From Paramacrobiotus metropolitanus (Eukaryota; Tardigrada; Eutardigrada; Parachela; Macrobiotidae), in contig NW_026570247.1 in assembly GCF_019649055.1 (NCBI RefSeq), positions 558,001 through 622,000 of the forward strand: a stretch of 64,000 bases of DNA. Reading direction: 5' to 3'. Both the position numbers and the translations under genes were made by a program. Of this stretch, positions 11,330 through 21,796 are shown piece after piece (the stretch's first letter is position 1; the number at the start of each line of letters is the position of its first letter). The notes under the pieces are model-generated. The model saw only the letters and a list, made by a program, of their open reading frames with translations, searched no databases and was not told the origin of the DNA.

Positions 11330-13716
11330 TTACTCGGCTTTCTGGGCGTCGGAGGCTTGGGGCGTGGTCAGCGTGGCCTTGGGCACGAAGGGCGTGGGGC
11401 GGAGGTAGAGTTTGTACTGGATGTGCGGGAAGTAGCCGGAGCCGACGAGACTGCTGATCTCCTCCAGTTCGGCTTTGCGGTGGCGCTCCATGGAGCGCCA
11501 GTCGGTTGTGGGGTACACGGCGTTGATGGCCGTGGTGATGATGTGGCTGTCGGTGAGACAGGTCTCCAGGGTCTTCAGTTTGGGCGGGGCCGGTTTGTGG
11601 ACGGGCTGGACGTCCGGGAGGGACATGATGCGGCAGGATATTTCGTAGGCCTCCTGGAGTTTTCTGATAACATTAAAAAAATACCAAGTAATTACAAATT
11701 AAAGGTGAAAATATTACAGTACGTTAAAATCAGAAAAACAGATTAATGAAAAGTAATCCAAAAATAAGAAATAAAACAGTATAAATAGGATTTGACAAAA
11801 TAAAAACTACATAAAAACTGATAAAAGAAAACCATAAGTACTGTAAAACAAAACAAGAAATAAAAAAGGCACTTCATGTCGGCGGCAAAAATAAAAAAAT
11901 AAAATTACTGACAAGAATACTAAATGAAACTGCGTAAAGAAACGTGCAAAATTAAAATTGTGACTAAAAATAATAAATCAAAGTACCCAATAAACCGATG
12001 TCAATACTAAAGTTGATAAAAATTAGTAAAAATTGTAATAACTATCTTTATTTGAAATAAAAGTATCAAAAGTGATAGTAAATTGACCCCAAATAATATA
12101 TAAATAATAAAAGATAAGTAATAAATAAATTGGTTAATAATTAGCCCCTAATTAACCCTTAATTAGAAAATTGCTTAAATTGCTTAAATTAAGCCTTAAT
12201 TTGAAATCAGTTTAATGTATAAAAAAATTATTGACTGACACCACAAGATGAATGTATTCCTTAATATCCGCTTTGCGGTTCTCCAGATCCTGCTGGCGCT
12301 CGCACTGCAACGCCTGCACCTTTTCCTCCAGTTGCTTCTTCTCCTCTTCCAGTTTCCGGGTTTCTTCATCCAGTTTCGCTACTTTACTTTCCGTTGCCTG
12401 TCACACAATCCCCTCGGTTCAGCAGAAGACTGTTTTATCGGGTACAGCGCATACCTGATCCAGTCGACTATGGAACTGCTCTGCCTCGGCACGCAGCGTC
12501 TGCAGATCATCCAGCGTCTGTCGGGTACACTCAATGATGGCCGTCTGGCGTTCCATGTCCGCGGCAAAATGCTCGAGATCATTATACTGTAAAGGTCATC
12601 GTATAAACAATGTTTGTGTAGACAAGCGGTGATTTCGGCTCATGAATTTCATAAAGGTCAACACAATGTAGTTCAATTATTCCTATTACCAATAAATAAC
12701 TAATTAACTAATTAATTAACTAATAATTAATTTTTATTAAATAATAAATTATTTATTTTAATTTAATGCGCATGCTTACTTGGTTTGCTTACGCCGGTGA
12801 TGTGCTTCAGCAGGTCCAAGAAGAAGGCCTCATACGGGCGCAGTACTCTCCAGCGTTGACGTAGATCGTGGCGATAACGAATGGCAGTTGCCTGCTCCGC
12901 TTGAAGCCTGATGGTTGAGAAGGATTGCTATTGGTTGCGGTAGAATCAATTACGTACAGAAAGATGCGTGCGCGTACTCGTGGGAGCGCTGCTGATACGC
13001 GGCCGTCAGACGCTGATCGTCCTCCTCCCGTTTCCGGTTATGCTCGATCCAGTGATCATTCAACTGCGTGAAAGATTCCTCCCGTTCAAGACACTCAAGG
13101 CATTCGCGACGGTATACAGCTTACCTGTATGAAATGCGAGAAATCCTTCATGGCCGTCATCAGCGCCTGGTTCTTGCGCACCGAATCCTGCTTGCGCTTC
13201 AGACAGCGGTCCATTTCGGCGGCAAAGCCGTCCTTGACACTCTTCAGCGCCTCGTCCACCTCGCCGGCCATGCGCTCGGCCTCGATGAGGCGGGTAGCGC
13301 GCAGGATGTGGTCCTCATTCGTCACGGGTTTCCGTCTGGCAGAAAAGCGTGAATTTCGTCAACACAACTGTAATTGTGGCAAGTAAGCGTAAATTCCGTC
13401 CATACAATTCTATCTTTGTACAGAATTTTGCTTACTAAACGACAGTACGTCAAAAGGTCACGGTCGGTACCTACACATAGTTAGACTGGCGTTTGATGTG
13501 GCCCAACACGAATTCGGGGTTATTCCGGGCGGCCTTGCGCGCTGCGTCGGAGGCGCGAATGACCTTTGGAAGGTTGCTCTTTCGTGGAGAGCCAGTGATC
13601 AACTCCGTCAAAGAGGGAGCAGTATCCCGCGGCGGGATAAAGGTGGGGGCTGTGGCATGCAGGGTCTCCGCGATCTGCTGAGGGCGGGGCTTCAGCGGCG
13701 CTGCACGCGAAGACAT
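11330..13716 (-). CDS. DUF4200 coiled-coil protein, CCDC42/CFAP73-like
   Basis: Seven exons (13716-13475, 13335-13125, 13093-12978, 12907-12793, 12586-12455, 12397-12242, 11653-11330) give 431 residues. The N-terminus is basic and Pro-rich, ending with NPEFVLGHIKRQSNY. Then comes a long alpha-helical region: a segment with CLKRKQDSVRKNQALMTAMK and DFSHFIQ, one with NDHWIEHNRKRE, one with RPYEAFFLDLLKHI, then a Glu/Lys-rich coiled coil. This order (K-rich helix, F-x-x-F-I, N-x-x-x-x-R, then Y-x-x-F/Y-L-x-x-L) matches DUF4200 proteins such as CCDC42 and CFAP73 (MIA2), which act at ciliary axonemes or centrioles; a ciliary or sperm role is inferred. Two acceptors are less certain: 13093, and 11653, where gttatcag at 11662 would break phase. 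An in-frame ATG at 13752 is an alternative start. Confidence 0.7.
12660..12775. repeat. AT-rich low-complexity tract in an intron
   Basis: Repeated (t)aattaac units (ctaattaactaattaattaa) are followed by ttatttatttt-type sequence. The tract lies in the intron between exons 4 and 5 of the coiled-coil gene. It is simple sequence with no evident function. Confidence 0.6.
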
Positions 13717-14581
13717 GGTACATACCCAGCGTATGCCAAATAAAATTCTCACTGTATATCACGTTTCTAAAGCATGAGGATTCGCTGCGATGCTCGCTGC
13801 ACGTCTCAATCCCAAAAAATCGATGGTGCAAATAACAAATCTGTTAAAACTCCCGAAACTGCGCAATCAAGGTTTTCAAGGACGAACGGTTCATAAGTGC
13901 TGTATGAAGATAACAATTTTATTACGCAAGTTATAAAATTTAATATCGGCTATTATAACTTCTTGTTTTATTAATGTTATGATAATAATAACTCATCATC
14001 AATTTTTTGATTACTGTACTATGTATTATAATTATTATAATTAATATTCATTGCAGTAATATACGTGCTTGTCCAAAATGTGTTAAGACACTCACAGTGT
14101 CTTGCATATTGTGACGAAAAAGACAGTTATCTAATATCGCTGTGATACGTGTGTACGGGTGGGTTGCTCAGCAACCGGAAACGAGCGGAAATATGTCTTC
14201 CTGTAAACTGCAGTCGCCACTTTTTTGCCGCCCAGGGCGGTTGCCGTATAAACGCCTACCGATCGTGGTGTGCTTCTTATGTTTCCATAATAAGGAAACA
14301 AGAATAGAATCCCGAACAATCCGAGTAGAATTCCCGAAGCCCAGCAAATATTTTTTGCTAGGCTCCGAGAATTCTACTGTATACGGAATGGTTTCATGCG
14401 TGCGCTGCTGTACACTGTACAGTATTTATCGTAACAAAACAACACCTGCTATACTAATCGATCTCGCAGTTAAAACTACAGCAAACACATAATTTTTTAA
14501 TACAGCATAATAATTCCATAATAAAGAGATGCTAGATATATTCAGTCAGTAAATATACAAACAGAAGATGCTATCTGTATA
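13717..14581. other. Intergenic, with a perfect small hairpin
   Basis: This spacer separates two minus-strand genes and holds the promoter of the coiled-coil gene. Nothing codes convincingly; an ORF at 14142-14492 spans inverted repeats and shows no family features. The hairpin at 14325-14377 is listed separately. Confidence 0.4.
14325..14377 (-). repeat. 53-nt hairpin, fully paired on the minus strand
   Basis: Read on the minus strand, 24 bases from 14377 (gtagaattctcggagcctag and onward) pair with the last 24 bases, leaving a 5-nt loop. All 24 positions pair, three of them as G-U wobbles. On the plus strand the same three positions would be A-C mismatches. The bias suggests an RNA-level fold on the minus strand, though a small decayed palindromic element is equally possible. 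Confidence 0.6.
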
Positions 14582-15861
14582 TTATATCCGGTAGTCAGCC
14601 AGCGACTTGCCGCCATCTGCGATCGCTGCAACCAGTTTACTGAATATATCCGCAATCCTCGTTCCATCCTGCACCCTACAGGTATTCAGAGCGACTACAG
14701 ATCGGTAGACTGCCGATCAATACAGGAGAAAATGTCAAATAACAGCAGACAAACCACGGGAACAATCCCCTCAACCATCGACTACTAATGCTGGAGCTGC
14801 CCACGGTAGAACATCATCCCAGTCTCATTGTGCGGGAAATCTGCGGCAAACGTCCAACAAATATTTCGCCCATCAGTAGTCTCCATCAGCAGGAGATTTT
14901 TTGGCGTCCAGCCCGGCTTCAGTAGATGGATCAGACTATAAAAAACACGCGTTTGTCAATTTAAGCAGGACAATTACTGACCTTTCCGTGATGTGACACT
15001 GCAATACTTCGACTTGTTTCAACGTATAATATTATACGAGTATATATTTTGAACGAATGACCTCCCCCCTGCGCAGTCCAGTTTTCTTATGGACCAACAA
15101 ATGATCAAAAGTAAAAAATAATTGCTTTACATGGTCGCCGCTTTGCATTTGACTTGAACGCAGAAATGTGCAAATTAAAATATAATAGCTCCGTTACAAT
15201 TTAGTAAACCGGCCAATCATAATTCACAGTTCACGTAACGTGCATTTTGCCACGGGCTCCAGAATTTTTTGAAGATTGGAACATTGCCCATTTATGTGTC
15301 AGAGCAAGACGGTAATGCTTAGGTAAAACAGTTTATCTGAAATTTCTCTACCTTCAGGAAACTGGAATACTTGAGTGAGAAATTGTACCAATCATAGATC
15401 GAGCAAACGTAGCTGTTAAGAAAAGCTGAAGGATAGTGCTTCTTGTGCTGGAAGCGAATACGATATGACGATTTGATGAACGTACAGTGCATGGGTGGTT
15501 GGTGGATCTCCGCCGCGGTCGACACGACAAAAATGGGCTCCGTGACCACCTCCATGGGAGGTGCGGGGACTTCCGGGGAAATGAGCGTGGGCGCCAGGGG
15601 AAACTGGCTGGGACTGGCCTGGGCGAAGTAGTGGGAGATACGGCTGGGGACCCGTTTGGCCGGCCGCCGCCCGGGCAGGCACGTGCAGTCGATGCGGTAT
15701 TCCCCGGGGCGGACGCGCGGATCATCCCCGCGGGAATTGCGGTAGAAGGTGTAGCAGGTGGACAGCAGCCAGAAGACGGCGATGATCACCTGGATGGCCA
15801 CGCAGGCTAACACCGCCGGATCACGCAGCATGCGCTCCAGAATGTACTCCGTCGACAACAT
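14582..15861 (-). CDS. Single-pass membrane protein of unknown family
   Basis: Exon 1 starts at 15861 and encodes a short N-terminus, one transmembrane segment (about residues 15-38, VLACVAIQVIIAVFWLLSTC), a basic Pro-rich segment, then a Tyr/Phe-rich region with CTFIKSSYRIRFQHKKHY and CSIYDWYNF. Two downstream exons read well in phase: 14935-14805 (LIHLLKPGWTPKNLLLMETT, NICWTFAADFP) and 14694-14582 (NTCRVQDGTRIADIFSKLVA, then KSLADYRI and stop). The join of exon 1 is unresolved. Its most obvious donor (15350, CTGAAG|gtagag) is phase 0 while the next exon needs phase 2, so donors inside the ORF (CTCAA|gtattc or GATTG|gtacaa) or a missed exon between 14936 and 15318 are possible. I do not recognise the family. 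Confidence 0.5.
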
Positions 15862-16538
15862 AATAAATTATTAAAAATGGAAAACCATCAAAATCGGGCT
15901 TCTGCAGTTAACAGATTGAGCGAAATAAAGTAAACGATTAAGTTGTGTACTATGTCTATGGCACCAGCGAATGAAATAGCTTGAACTTAAAGGCTCGCTG
16001 TTTCAAAACTTTGATAATTGGGAACCCGGAATAGCATTATTTTGTTGCTCACAGGCTCTCTCTCTGTAAATTCTTTAGGGTGTTCGTCCAGAACGAACCT
16101 GTACGTGTAACATACGTAATTGTGTTCAGGGATCACCGGTTACCAGTCAACACTGAAAATAATACTGTAATATCGTGTTGTACTATCTCTGGAGTTCGAT
16201 TTTCCAGACACCTATGCGCGTAGAATAACACTTGTAATAAATTTTGTGCAGAGCAGCACGTCAAGGCGTTCAACAAGGTGCACGTATGTTCTGTACAGAA
16301 ATACCAATAATTATTAACAAAATTTTTTCAGTTAAAATAACTTTTACTGGGAAGTTAAAAATTAATTAAACTTTGTTAACTTGCCGTCTATGTTTTCTTC
16401 CTAAGAATAAATTTATTTATAAATTTATTAATTTATAAATTTATTTATTAAGCTAAAGCTAAAGACACCATAACAGTACGTAATCAGTGTAAGCAGATCT
16501 TCAAGTCTACACTGAGATCGCTCGAATGAAGACACAGG
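15862..16538. other. Divergent intergenic region
   Basis: This region lies between the minus-strand membrane-protein gene (start 15861) and the plus-strand thyroglobulin-domain gene (start 16539), so it probably holds both promoters. No exon is seen. An AT-rich imperfect palindrome (aaatttatttataaatttat and its repeats) lies at 16408-16450. Confidence 0.45.
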
Positions 16539-17299
16539 ATGCATCCTTTCCTCAGCGTGTGCACCTTATGCGCGCTGTTCACCTGCTGCTACACAGAGCG
16601 TCTGGTCCTACGCAAACCCCACCCGCAGATCATCCGCAATCCGCCCCAGGAAGACCAGGTGGTGCTGTTCGAGGAGAAGGACGACGCGGACGATTTTCCT
16701 GAGCACTTCGAAGACGAGACGACCTTGTTACCAGAAGCAGTCGAGCATAATGGCGACGCCACGGACGAACCGGCGACGAACGGCAGCACGGAGGCCGTGA
16801 CCTTTACCATGGAGCAGCCACCGACCTCCCGCCCACCGGAGGATATCCCGCGGGGCCCCATTCTGGCCGAGGAGTCCCTGGAACGAAAGTACGCCAAGAA
16901 ATTCAACGAAAACGCGGCGGGTGAGTTTGTTTTTCTGGGTGTGTACGCTTTTTCAGAGTAATTAGGGTGACGCTTTTGCAGAGAAAGTGGTTTTCTATGA
17001 ACCACAGTTGCTGCCAAACTGCTGGATGCAGAGTATGCTGGCCAGCCACAATGAGTTCACGCCGCAATGTAACCAGGATGGGAGTTTCGCCTCCAAGCAG
17101 TGCTTTTTACAAAGGTCACTTTCATCACCGTAATTAAATTTTGTTACTAGAATTGGCGGATAAGTTGATGTTTGCTGTGTGCAGATGTTGGTGTACGAAT
17201 CGCGATGGATCAGCGCAGGTGCAGTCCAATCGGAAACGGTTCTTCTTCGGGATCCGCGGGATCACCCTGCGCTGTACGCAGAACGGAATTCCCATTTAA
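16539..17299 (+). CDS. Secreted protein with one thyroglobulin type-1 domain
   Basis: Exons 16539-16920, 16982-17114 and 17185-17299 join in phases 1 and 2 and encode 209 residues. The N-terminus is a signal peptide (MHPFLSVCTLCALFTCCYT), followed by about 105 residues rich in Asp, Glu and Pro, likely disordered. The C-terminus is a thyroglobulin type-1 domain: LPNCW, then PQCNQDGSF, KQCF and, across the last intron, the hallmark CWCTNRDGS and a final cysteine before the stop. Six cysteines fit the three disulfides of the family. Such domains often inhibit or bind cysteine proteases or act in matrix proteins (SMOC, testican, nidogen); inhibition here is only inferred. The protein is small and has no other domain. 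Confidence 0.85.
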
Positions 17300-18635
17300 G
17301 CCAGCAACCAAGAAATGCTGCAGCTTTTTGTGCCCCGGATTGGCAGCGGATTGCGACCTTTGCTCATGACCTTTTTGTTTTTGCTCATAAAAATATGTTT
17401 CGAAATGCTCAAGAAGACGTACCTGCTGTCGACAGCATCCGTTTTCTCGTACTGTGTGGTGATCTTCTTGAAGCACGGTGGCGGAAATACAGTACATCCA
17501 CTGTGCTTGATGAAGATCACCATCAGAACATCAACACAAATGCCGGACACATTCAACGGTATCCTCAACTGCACAGCCGCTGATCACTTTAGTAATAGCT
17601 AGCCATGTCACCGGAGATGGACATTCCGTCTTCCGATCACGCCGAATACAAATACCCGCATTGTACGCGAAACCATGTAGCTGTTGCTGCATCCCGTGAA
17701 TGAGGAACGAGCCAGGCACCAAAAATTGACGTTGGTCAGCTGCCGTTTTTAAACAGATTTTGACTCTTGAATGTCTCGCTTGGAGACCTTGCTCTAGCAG
17801 TGTTGTGGTTGTTTGTTGCACGAATCCTGTGCGGTATGTTTGAGAAGTCGGGAGACACCGAGTCAGGAATGGTCCATTCGAATCTGGATTTGACTTGAAA
17901 TTGCTCAAGTTTCACGTGCGATCGGCACAGATTTCTCGTGATCACATGTAAAACGCAAGTGCTTTTAAGACAGCAAAAGTTGTTATTTAACCAAGCATCT
18001 GTACAATATGGAGCAACGAACAAATTAGCAAGTCAACCACAAAAAAAGATTTTGATTTAAACTTGCGGTAAATGCTGAAATTATGGGCTTTTAATTAGGT
18101 GTGTACTGGTACCGTATATCTGTACGTACTGAATAAATAACAATATTATTTTATGTCCATTATACGAACGGTGCAAGCACCATGGTAACCAGAGCTGCTG
18201 TTTTGACGGAACTGGTACAAATCCCGCTTCTGTTAATATTAATTTTATATCGCTTTATAAAGCATACTGATGTAACTTAAAATTACAGCACTATGCAATG
18301 CTGATCCACATGATCTGTGACGTGCTTCAGCTATCCACATGCCACTGCATTCCTGCCTGGAATCCAATCTATCGCTAAGTTGATCTCCCAGCGGATTTGC
18401 ATGGGCATGCCCACAGAGTGCCGTTGAATGGCATTGATTTCTGTTCGTGTCCAGTTTCTGTAGGCCGTGGTGGAACTAGTTCCTGCCAACTGCACTAACG
18501 CAACGCTGTGGCATTATTATGTGGCATGACGTTGTCGCATCCGCCATTCCAGCCACAGCCAGCCGGTTCACCCATCTCATAGCCGCGGGTACTGGCTGAA
18601 TTCTCAGGTGCTGGTGACCTGAATGGGCTCCTTTT
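17300..18635. other. Intergenic spacer
   Basis: The first part should be the 3' UTR of the thyroglobulin-domain gene and the last part the promoter of LU gene A. Open frames on either strand (for example 17531-17908 minus) lack domains, signal peptides or consistent splice sites, and I do not call them. Confidence 0.4.
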
Positions 18636-20731
18636 ATGCACCTGCTGGGTCTCTTGTACCTTGCTGCCAGTGCCATTATAAACGGACAGATGCTCACTAC
18701 GAGTCAAACGACAACCATCACAACGACCACCTCCCGTAAGCAGATTATATATACACTGCAGCAAACGAATCCGTAAAGATAGCATTTGAATTTATACTGC
18801 TTTTAGTAACTAAACGCCTAAAACCATTTTTAGTCATTAGTGATTAGGGTAAAAATGTGCTTGTGCAGAATTTAAAGCAATAAACAGTTTAAGGTGAACC
18901 TTTCATTTGAGTATTACCTGATAGTTCGGCTTTTTTCCGCGTGAGAATCCCTTTCACTATACGCTTGTGCAAAGCAGCGCACGTGCAGAAAGTTCATTTT
19001 CGGATAAACCATTGCGGTATATTTGTACAACGACAGTCTTTTTCTCTGTTAATACTTAGACGTCTTTCGGATTCGGACGCTTTCAGGTCATGTATTCGCG
19101 TACCGGACACCCGGGACTCCATATTCTCTGCGTTGTTCCACATTCGACAACTTGAGAGTTATATAAACATCGAAAACTTGATAGTTTTACTGGTGTTATA
19201 TTGTACAAGCTTGTGCAAAAACAACAAGTATCACGTGACCAATTTTAGAGAATGTCATGTCTTTGTCATGTGGAAGAACGCGGAGAAAACCGTGTCTTTG
19301 GTGTCCGGTACGCGAATCCATCGTACGAAAATGTGCGATAATCGAAAGCGTCGAAGCAGAAAAAAAGCGTTTCTAATGCGACCAACATCGCAGTACAGAT
19401 AAACGGTGGGTTGTAGGAATTACACCAGCGCCTCTCCAGTGTTGGAGCTGTGACAGCCAGTATCCGCGCACCCAGCCGGCAGCCACCCGCCGCTGCCTAG
19501 CCGGTTACCTGACCGACGCCAACCAGTTAACCTGTCCGCCGGCATCCGTCTGCGGCATCCGTTACGACACGGTGAATCTGGACGAACTCCAGCAGATCGT
19601 CATGAGACGCGTGTGCCTAACGGTGGAGGAAGAAGCGCGCATTATAAGCGATTATCCCTATTCGCATCGGGAGCCGCTGGTGTGCGATAAATGGTTGGAG
19701 GACGCTACGGGCGAGGAAGTGTACAGGGGATATTCCTGTGTGTGCCAGGGGAAGCTGTGTAACCGTTTTTCCACTTATGCGACCAATGTTGCCGTTAATA
19801 ATGTCGGAATGCCGACGGAGCAGGTTGGTCGTTTGTGGCGGTCTAATGACCGGCTATCTGTACATGGTACCGGATTCGTGTACATTCACGGGAACTTTCG
19901 CCTTCACGCACTCCGGCTCCAAATACCTTTCGTGTTGTTCGCATCCCTTCTGTAGCTAAATGATTTCATACATTGCCGGGAATGCGCGACAAATTCCGTG
20001 AATGTACACAAAATTTGGTACCATGCATCCGGTCGCTTTTCTAAGCAAAGGTAATTTTCACCGGGAATTTTTGTTGCAGAGACAGGAGATTCCTCTTACA
20101 CCTAACAACGTAGGTACGTTAGCGGTTAGATTATAATCTTCGAGGAGTTCTGAAAAAATATAGAGGGGAAAGCCATGTCAGTCGAACCAGTTCACGGCAC
20201 TGCTGCCGTCATCCGGCTGGAGTGTGACGTTACCGCAGTACATGCGACTAAATCAGGCGCGGTACATAAGCACCATGTTCAGCCACAACGTAAAACTCCA
20301 GCCGGCTGACGGCAGCAGTATAGGGGAATGGTTCGGCTAGACTGCTTTTTCCCCCTATATATTGATTTAAAAAATCGGTAAAATCCTCCTAACCGATGAA
20401 TTAAAAGCGTTCACCATATTTTTCTTTTTCGGTAGATACATATGGCAATAACGATTATTACTATTACGACGACGACGAGGATGCCATGCAGTTGCGCAGC
20501 GGCGCCCTGGGCGGCGGCAGCATCGACAGTATAATGTTTGGCGAGACGATAGCTCCTGAGGATACTCCAGGGCTTCCGGCCACGCCTCCGGGAACAGGCA
20601 GCACCTCGCCGGTCAATGCGGTAGCAGGCGGCAGTCGCTTGGGTCCGTGTCTATTCCGAGTGGTGGCCATGACAGCCTGGTTGAGCGCCGTCACCGGTCC
20701 ATGGTCCTGGAGGCAACGGAGTGCGCAGTAA
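18636..20731 (+). CDS. LU gene A: ten-cysteine Ly6/uPAR-like surface protein, possibly GPI-anchored
   Basis: Exons 18636-18735, 19417-19823, 20080-20113 and 20436-20731 give 278 residues, phases 1-0-1. A signal peptide (MHLLGLLYLAASAIINGQ) and a Thr-rich spacer precede the LU domain. That domain has C-x2-C (CWSC), five further cysteines and the ending CVCQGKLCN, ten in all as in three-finger (Ly6/uPAR) domains. A 34-nt exon (RQEIPLTPNN) follows, then a last exon with a Tyr/Asp stretch (DYYYYDDDED), a Gly/Pro linker and a weakly hydrophobic C-terminus (GPCLFRVVAMTAWLSAV). Unlike paralogues B-E it lacks the split TM exons and acidic tail, so the C-terminus may be a GPI signal or a short TM; this is uncertain. 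It is the most diverged member: after the LU domain it has NRFS where the others have NW[YF]P. Confidence 0.75.
19851..20037. repeat. Short fold-back related to the 5.2-6.6 kb repeats
   Basis: The segment tacatggtaccggattcgtg (19860) and its mirror ccgtgaatgtacacaaaatt...ggtaccatgca (about 19998-20028) form an inverted pair. Both arms match the ends of the fold-back elements at 5203-6625. This copy lies in intron 2 of LU gene A and lacks most of the inner sequence. Confidence 0.55.
20158..20360. mobile_element. MITE-like inverted-repeat element in LU gene A intron
   Basis: The left end (atatagaggggaaagccatg) and right end (gctttttccccctatat) are inverted copies, and the inner arms match too: actgctgccgtcatccggct at 20209 against agccggctgacggcagcagt at about 20303. 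About 200 bp and non-coding. A related left arm occurs at 1128-1310, so it is a dispersed family. It sits in intron 3 of LU gene A, clear of the splice sites. Confidence 0.65.
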
Positions 20732-21796
20732 ATTTGTCGTGCACTGTTCTGCCGTTCTGTGTAATTGCTGGGAAGTAGGGTATAATCCATGATGAAGTGT
20801 TTCGTATTGTGGTTATAGTGGTTTTGTGGAGATTTCCTAGCCGGTTTGATTCGGTTTTGTGCACAGTTATCGTTATTGGCGTTATGCATACTGCAGAATT
20901 TAACCGAATGCTGCGTGCACATACGGCTGCGCAGCGTATTTACCCTGTATTTCCTGTATGTGCATACCCTAAAGGCTATTGTACAGTGCACAAGGGCGGT
21001 TAAATTTGCATCGAGCGCAGCGAGATGCTAATGTACTGTTAAGCCTTCGTCAAGAGCGTAAAATTTGTCTGACGGCACGAAGAGCGTACGTCACGCTTGT
21101 CCAGTTCCAGAAATCCAATGCCGTTTTCCAGTGGTACTGGTGCTCGTACCTCCTTAATGTAATAAACATCGTGCCAATCAACTCAAGCAGCAATTATTTA
21201 TTTCGCAGCAAACAGCTATTATTTAAATATTTATTATTATGCAGTCAACCTTTTCACATGTTCAAAATCATCAGACATTATTCATCCGCGCTGGGCTAGT
21301 AATAATTTTAGGCTACTGCTCAGTGCCAGGTCGCACACGTACGTAGTATTCTGTAATAGCTTATCATGTCGCACCGCAACAAGTAACAAACATAATAATT
21401 ACGTGCACACCTAATACATCGAACAATCTCCGTATAGGGACTACGCAGCGTAGTCTACGCGATATACTTATGCAACAACAACTGTGACAACAACAGCAAC
21501 AACAAGTACGCATCAAATCGTTGCAAATCTGACGCGAGTGTCCCGCGTCCAACGTCTAGTATCCCATCAATCGATGCATTTTAAAACCTGGGAGCCTTCG
21601 TTTTTAGGCCGTTTTACAGAAGTACGGTCTGGGAATTTTTCTGAACATTAATCACAAAAGGTCAGTCTGCAATGCACGCGATGGCATGTGATTTCCGTAA
21701 CGCTGTCCATGATCGTTAAAAGCCTGCTGATACTGAACCGACACAGGATGCAGTTACACTGGCGACAAGATGGCCAGCTGATGGCGACGACGTCCG
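20732..21796. other. Spacer between LU genes A and B
   Basis: No exon is supported. It holds the 3' UTR of A and the promoter of B. A short CAA-rich tract (caacaacaactgtgacaaca) occurs near 21473-21505. Confidence 0.4.

Noticed and set aside
14142-14492. 116-codon plus-strand ORF
   Set aside because: Spans the small hairpin, has no domain or signal features and no splice context.
17531-18023. 125- and 95-codon minus-strand ORFs downstream of the thyroglobulin-domain gene
   Set aside because: No signal peptide, domain or splice support; likely UTR/spacer.
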